This document shows positions 23,769-26,252 of a stretch of DNA of 26,252 nt, piece after piece. The stretch is from an uncultured Burkholderiaceae bacterium (GTDB lineage Bacteria > Pseudomonadota > Gammaproteobacteria > Burkholderiales > Burkholderiaceae): the NCBI GenBank assembly GCA_937871985.1, contig CALMPB010000507.1, positions 1 to 26,252 on the forward strand, written 5' to 3'. The notes below the pieces were generated by a model. That model did not search any database. It worked only from the letters and a program-made list of their open reading frames with translations, and was not told the DNA's origin. A program made the translations under genes and the position numbers. Position 1 is the first letter of the stretch, and each line of letters begins with the position of its first letter.

Positions 23769-24605
23769 ATGAAACAGGATCCCCCACAGCAGTTGGCCGA
23801 AGATGATGAAAAGGACCCGTATTGGGTTGACGCATTGGCTCATGGGTTAACCGTTTTGCGTGTCTTCGAGCACTCGCAAGAAGGCCTTAATCTGTCTGAT
23901 ATTGCGCTTCGCCTGGGCTGGAGCCGCACTAAGCCCTATCGCTATCTTCATACGTTGGAGCGATTGGGCTATCTGAGCCGCAACGAGGCGACCAAGCGGT
24001 ATCGGCCCACGTCGCTTACGATGACTTTGGGCTATACATACCTGAGCGGGCTGTCACTGATAGAGCTGGCGCAGCCAGCAATCAATCTGCTGCGGGATCG
24101 GGTAGGCGCCTCGGTGCATTTGGGGATTCTTGAGCAGAATCATGTTGTGTATATTGCCAGTGCCCGTGTGGCGTTGATGCCAGTGGTCAATCTTCACGTC
24201 GGGTCAATTGTTCCGCCGTATGCGACGTCTATTGGCCGCATGCTGCTTGCTCATCTGGATGAAACGGCATTGCAAGCCATCATAGGCAAGGGACCTTTGC
24301 CGGCTCTCACCGAGCATTCGATAACCGATCCGCAGATGTTCAGGAAAATGTTGCGGCAGTCGCAAGTGCGCGGCTATACGATGACCGATGAAGAGTTCCA
24401 TCCAGGGGTTCGATCCATTGCAGCGCCTATTCGTGACCGGGATGGCACTGTCGTCGCAGCGGTAAATGCCACATCCATCATACAAAAATTTTCCGACGAG
24501 TTCATTGCCCAAACCGTCATACCTTGCGTCCTTGATGCAGCCAGGGACATTTCGCGCGGGCTTGGCTATATGGGCAAAGAGACGGTGCAGACGACATCGC
24601 AGTAA
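23769..24605 (+). CDS. IclR-family transcriptional regulator, PcaR/PobR-like
   Basis: The product is 278 residues from the ATG at 23769 (AGAGAG eight bases upstream); a TTG at 23751 would add six residues. The N-terminal winged helix (about 20-85) contains LNLSDIALRLGWSRTKPYRYLHTL. The ligand-binding IclR domain follows, with ATSIGRMLLAHL, EFHPGVRSIAAPIRDRDGTV and AAVNATS. The DALAHGLTVLRVFE opening and HPGVRSIAAP core place it near the beta-ketoadipate regulators PcaR, PcaU and PobR, which respond to aromatic acids. It lies between the importer/hydroxylase operon and a convergent porin. It is the best candidate for the protein that binds the elements shared by their promoters, and it is separated from the enzyme genes by 146 bp with its own dyads. 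Confidence 0.92.
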   Translation: MKQDPPQQLAEDDEKDPYWVDALAHGLTVLRVFEHSQEGLNLSDIALRLGWSRTKPYRYLHTLERLGYLSRNEATKRYRPTSLTMTLGYTYLSGLSLIELAQPAINLLRDRVGASVHLGILEQNHVVYIASARVALMPVVNLHVGSIVPPYATSIGRMLLAHLDETALQAIIGKGPLPALTEHSITDPQMFRKMLRQSQVRGYTMTDEEFHPGVRSIAAPIRDRDGTVVAAVNATSIIQKFSDEFIAQTVIPCVLDAARDISRGLGYMGKETVQTTSQ

Positions 24606-24659
24606 AGGTGTGGCCTTGCGATTGTTACGGTTTGCTGCACCGCCCCAAAGGAATGCATG

Positions 24660-25718
24660 CTAGAAGCGATGACGCATGCCTACCGCTACGCTGGTTGCAG
24701 AGCTGTAATTCGTTATTTTGTCGTACATGGTCAGCAAATAAACATCCGTGCGTTTTGACAATGAATAATCATAAGCGCCGGAGACTGTATCGCGTTTTAG
24801 CTTTTGGCTTCCGGTATCGCGATCGGTGCGCGCCCAGCTCACCATAAACTTCCCTTTCCCCGCGGGGACGCTGGCGCCCAGTTGCCATGTTTTATCTTTC
24901 AGGGGCGTGTTGTGGCGTGATTGCTGATAACTGCCATATAGCTTGAGCCACTTGAAGTCGTAGCTTGTTCCTCCGAACCACGTGGTTTCCTCTGTTAGAA
25001 CGGGCCCCAATGGCAAGCCATCCGGATTGTTCAGGCGTACATGCTGGACAAATGCCGTAGCCATGAATGCCCCATTACGATAAATCACGTTCGCGCCGGC
25101 ATTGCTCTTGCTGTTATCCTGGTCGCCCGTGCCGAACTGGTATACAACGGTACCCGTCAAGCCACCTATGCTGGGAGTTTTGTACTCCAGGCTGTTGCTC
25201 CAGCCGGCATCGCCGTTTATTGCGCTTGTCCAGCTCGGGCCTCGAGTTCCAATGGTCGGCATGTGGGCATGTACATATAGTGGCGACGATGTGGTGGAAG
25301 CGCCGAAAGGATTGGAAAATACAAGTGGATAGAAATTAGGCGCGTGGTTTCGTCCTAGCTTTACCGCTCCCCAGTCCCCTTTGAGGCCTACTGTGGCTTG
25401 GCGGGAGAAGAATGTGTCGCCGGGCCTGGATCGAGAGCCTTCCCCATTATTGACTTGGAAAAAGCTTTCCAGATCGAATGTCGCCGTCAGATTGCTGTTT
25501 ATCTGCTCTCTTCCCGAAAGCCCGAACCAGGATGTCGTCAGTCCGCCATTACCTACCGTATTCGACCTTCCCGGCTCGCCACTGAACTTCATGCTGCCGA
25601 CATAGGCGTCAACAAGCCCGTGCAAGGTGACTGTGCTGGCGGCCTGAGCGGGGGCGATTGCGGCCAAGCACAAAACAGTGAGTGTTGCGCATGCAAAGTT
25701 GCGGTGGTGCCTGTTCAT
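24660..25718 (-). CDS. Burkholderiales-type trimeric porin (outer membrane), second paralogue
   Basis: The 352-residue precursor starts at the ATG at 25718, with CCGGAGA seven bases upstream; the open frame to 25850 crosses the promoter and is unlikely to be translated. The signal peptide MNRHHRNFACATLTVLCLAA ends near APAQA, followed by ASTVTLHGLVDAYVGS. GLKGDWGAVKLGRNHAP and the C-terminal VGMRHRF with final Phe are family marks. It is about 40 residues shorter than the porin at 14853-16037. It converges with the regulator gene (54 bp apart, no clear terminator between) and shares two promoter elements with the importer operon. It is therefore probably the outer-membrane entry channel for the same substrate. 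Confidence 0.95.
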   Translation of the reverse strand: MNRHHRNFACATLTVLCLAAIAPAQAASTVTLHGLVDAYVGSMKFSGEPGRSNTVGNGGLTTSWFGLSGREQINSNLTATFDLESFFQVNNGEGSRSRPGDTFFSRQATVGLKGDWGAVKLGRNHAPNFYPLVFSNPFGASTTSSPLYVHAHMPTIGTRGPSWTSAINGDAGWSNSLEYKTPSIGGLTGTVVYQFGTGDQDNSKSNAGANVIYRNGAFMATAFVQHVRLNNPDGLPLGPVLTEETTWFGGTSYDFKWLKLYGSYQQSRHNTPLKDKTWQLGASVPAGKGKFMVSWARTDRDTGSQKLKRDTVSGAYDYSLSKRTDVYLLTMYDKITNYSSATSVAVGMRHRF

Positions 25719-25829
25719 AGAGTCTCCGGATATTGAGTCGCGTCGCTGTAGGTTGGAGGTGCATATCCCGATTGCACCAAGAGCAACCCCTACGCTGATG
25801 CACGACTGCTTTTTTGGTGGGTGTTTGTA

Positions 25830-25856
25830 ATTCAAAAACTTTTTTCGCATTCAAAA
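25830..25856. promoter_or_regulatory. 27-bp AT-rich element shared with the importer promoter (copy 2)
   Basis: The element begins ATTCAAAAACTTTTTTCG and has a second TTCAAAA half-site 19 bp after the first. It matches 17670-17696 at 23 of 27 positions. It lies about 112-138 bp upstream of the porin ATG, on the promoter side. It overlaps the 19-bp palindrome at 25850-25868. Confidence 0.65.
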
Positions 25857-25868
25857 AACTTTTTTGAA
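25850..25868. promoter_or_regulatory. 19-bp perfect palindrome in the porin promoter
   Basis: TTCAAAAAACTTTTTTGAA is a perfect 9-bp dyad around a central C. An imperfect copy (TTCAAAAACTTTTTTCG) lies 19 bp to the left, so two near-palindromes sit almost two helical turns apart, which suits cooperative binding of two dimers or one tetramer. A/T tracts of this type also bend DNA. Confidence 0.5.
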
Positions 25869-25893
25869 ATATAAACGCTATCGAAACTACGAG

Positions 25894-25912
25894 CTATGCG
25901 TAGAAACCCGCA
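25894..25912 (-). promoter_or_regulatory. 19-bp element shared with the importer promoter (copy 2)
   Basis: The reverse complement of this stretch, TGCGGGTTTCTACGCATAG, is identical to 17627-17645. In the direction of porin transcription it lies 37 bp before the 27-bp element, the same order as in the importer promoter. Its dyad is less perfect here, because TAGCT replaces TAGAA. Confidence 0.65.
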
Positions 25913-25929
25913 GCGCGGCAATGCCGCGC
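25913..25929. repeat. 17-bp GC-rich perfect palindrome
   Basis: GCGCGGCAATGCCGCGC has perfect 8-bp arms around one A and abuts the shared 19-bp element directly. It may extend the regulatory site or mark its outer edge. No matching palindrome lies next to the other copy of the 19-bp element. Confidence 0.4.
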
Positions 25930-26060
25930 AATATGAGTCGTTTCAAGGGGGAAATGTTGAAGGCGTTTCAGAAGAGGAGCGCGCTTGGCGCACTCACATC
26001 GGCGGGGCGTTTGCGATGGGGAGCGCGGGTGCGAGTAGGCCCCGCGGTTGCACGAGGGTT

Positions 26061-26132
26061 GGGAATCACGGTTCCCGTTGTTGCGGTGTGAGTGGCAATG
26101 TCCGGCATTGCCTCTGGAAATACGCTATTTCC
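26061..26132. terminator. Three consecutive hairpins downstream of proB
   Basis: Three small perfect stems follow each other: GGGAA/TTCCC (26061-26076), GGCAATG/CATTGCC (26094-26112) and GGAAATA/TATTTCC (26116-26132, 3-nt loop). The last begins 17 bases past the proB stop on the minus strand, the expected place for proB transcription to end. None has a clear T-run, so a combined termination or mRNA 3'-end protection role is tentative. Confidence 0.4.
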
Positions 26133-26149
26133 GGTACCTGGATGCTGGC

Positions 26150-26252
26150 CTATTCCGAGTCTGTGCGCTGCTTGGGCGCTTGTTCGGGAGCGGCCGTTGC
26201 CGCGCCCTGGCGGCGCACGAAAACCATATTGTCGCGGTGCATGAGCTCCTGG
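26150..26252 (-). CDS. proB: Glutamate 5-kinase, C-terminal end (partial)
   Basis: The minus strand from the window edge reads QELMHRDNMVFV, then a 21-residue Ala/Gln/Pro-rich tail and a TAG stop at 26150-26152. The (V/L)HRDN/DMV segment is the characteristic end of the PUA domain of ProB (E. coli ends VHRDDMITR), the first enzyme of proline synthesis. Only 33 residues are visible, so the name rests on this short match. The tail is longer than in E. coli. The gene is a housekeeping flank of the catabolic block. Confidence 0.6.
   Translation of the reverse strand, partial: QELMHRDNMVFVRRQGAATAAPEQAPKQRTDSE

Larger units (their letters stand above)
25719..26149. other. Intergenic region between the porin and proB
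   Basis: These 431 bp hold the porin promoter (about 25719-25912), a 17-bp perfect palindrome, and a GC-rich tract with three hairpins before the proB stop. A 75-codon frame at 25864-26091 overlaps the regulatory elements, has no ribosome site and has an Arg/Val/Ala-rich composition, so I regard it as noncoding. Confidence 0.6.

Noticed and set aside
24477..24499. A match to the shared AT-rich element (ATACAAAAATTTTCCGA) inside the IclR gene
   Set aside because: The sequence encodes conserved residues of the regulator and lacks the 19-bp spacing of half-sites, so it is probably chance.
25864..26091. A 75-codon rightward frame between the porin and proB
   Set aside because: It overlaps the porin promoter elements and the 17-bp palindrome, has no ribosome site, and has a low-complexity composition.

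Overview
The window looks like chromosomal DNA from a betaproteobacterium of the order Burkholderiales, most likely Alcaligenaceae (Bordetella/Achromobacter-like). The reasons are two Burkholderiales-type trimeric porins, the style of the catabolic operons, moderate GC content, and a right edge that reads as the 3' end of proB (glutamate 5-kinase). Apart from that fragment and a short C-terminal tail at the left edge, everything is accessory: transport, oxidation and regulation genes typical of aromatic or other xenobiotic catabolism. I see no rRNA, tRNA, CRISPR array, intact insertion sequence or phage gene.

Region 1 (about 0.3-17.3 kb). A leftward DHA2-type MFS transporter (295-1710) diverges from a long rightward gene string. 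The string encodes a two-cupin protein, an alpha/beta hydrolase resembling 2,6-dihydroxypseudooxynicotine hydrolase, and a zeta-class (maleylacetoacetate-isomerase-like) glutathione transferase. A complete peptide/opine-type ABC importer follows: binding protein, permease, a permease-ATPase fusion, and a second ATPase. Next come a Rieske oxygenase, a one-domain cupin, an aldehyde dehydrogenase, an esterase-like alpha/beta hydrolase, a porin, and an AraC-family regulator. Several genes overlap by 4 bp, which supports co-transcription. The inferred logic is that the porin and ABC importer bring in a substrate, the Rieske enzyme and/or cupins oxidise it, the GST isomerises a cleavage product, hydrolases split it, and the ALDH oxidises a released aldehyde. 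The substrate cannot be read from the sequence.

Region 2 (about 17.3-25.9 kb). A second, independent uptake-and-oxidation unit contains a sulfonate/nitrate/taurine-type ABC importer (binding protein, ATPase, two different permeases). It also has a group A FAD aromatic hydroxylase, an NmrA-type NAD(P)-binding protein, an IclR regulator of the Pca/Pob type, and a convergent porin. The promoter of the importer operon and the promoter of the porin about 8 kb away share a 27-bp element (23/27 identical) and a separate 19-bp identical element. In both promoters these lie in the same order relative to transcription. This strongly suggests one regulator, probably the local IclR protein, controls both.

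Region 3 (25.9-26.25 kb). A hairpin-rich noncoding stretch leads to the leftward proB 3' end, so the catabolic block appears to be inserted next to a housekeeping locus. The most interesting points are the shared two-promoter regulon of region 2, the cupin/hydrolase/GST triad of region 1 that resembles a rearranged gentisate- or homogentisate-type cleavage route, and the permease-ATPase fusion.
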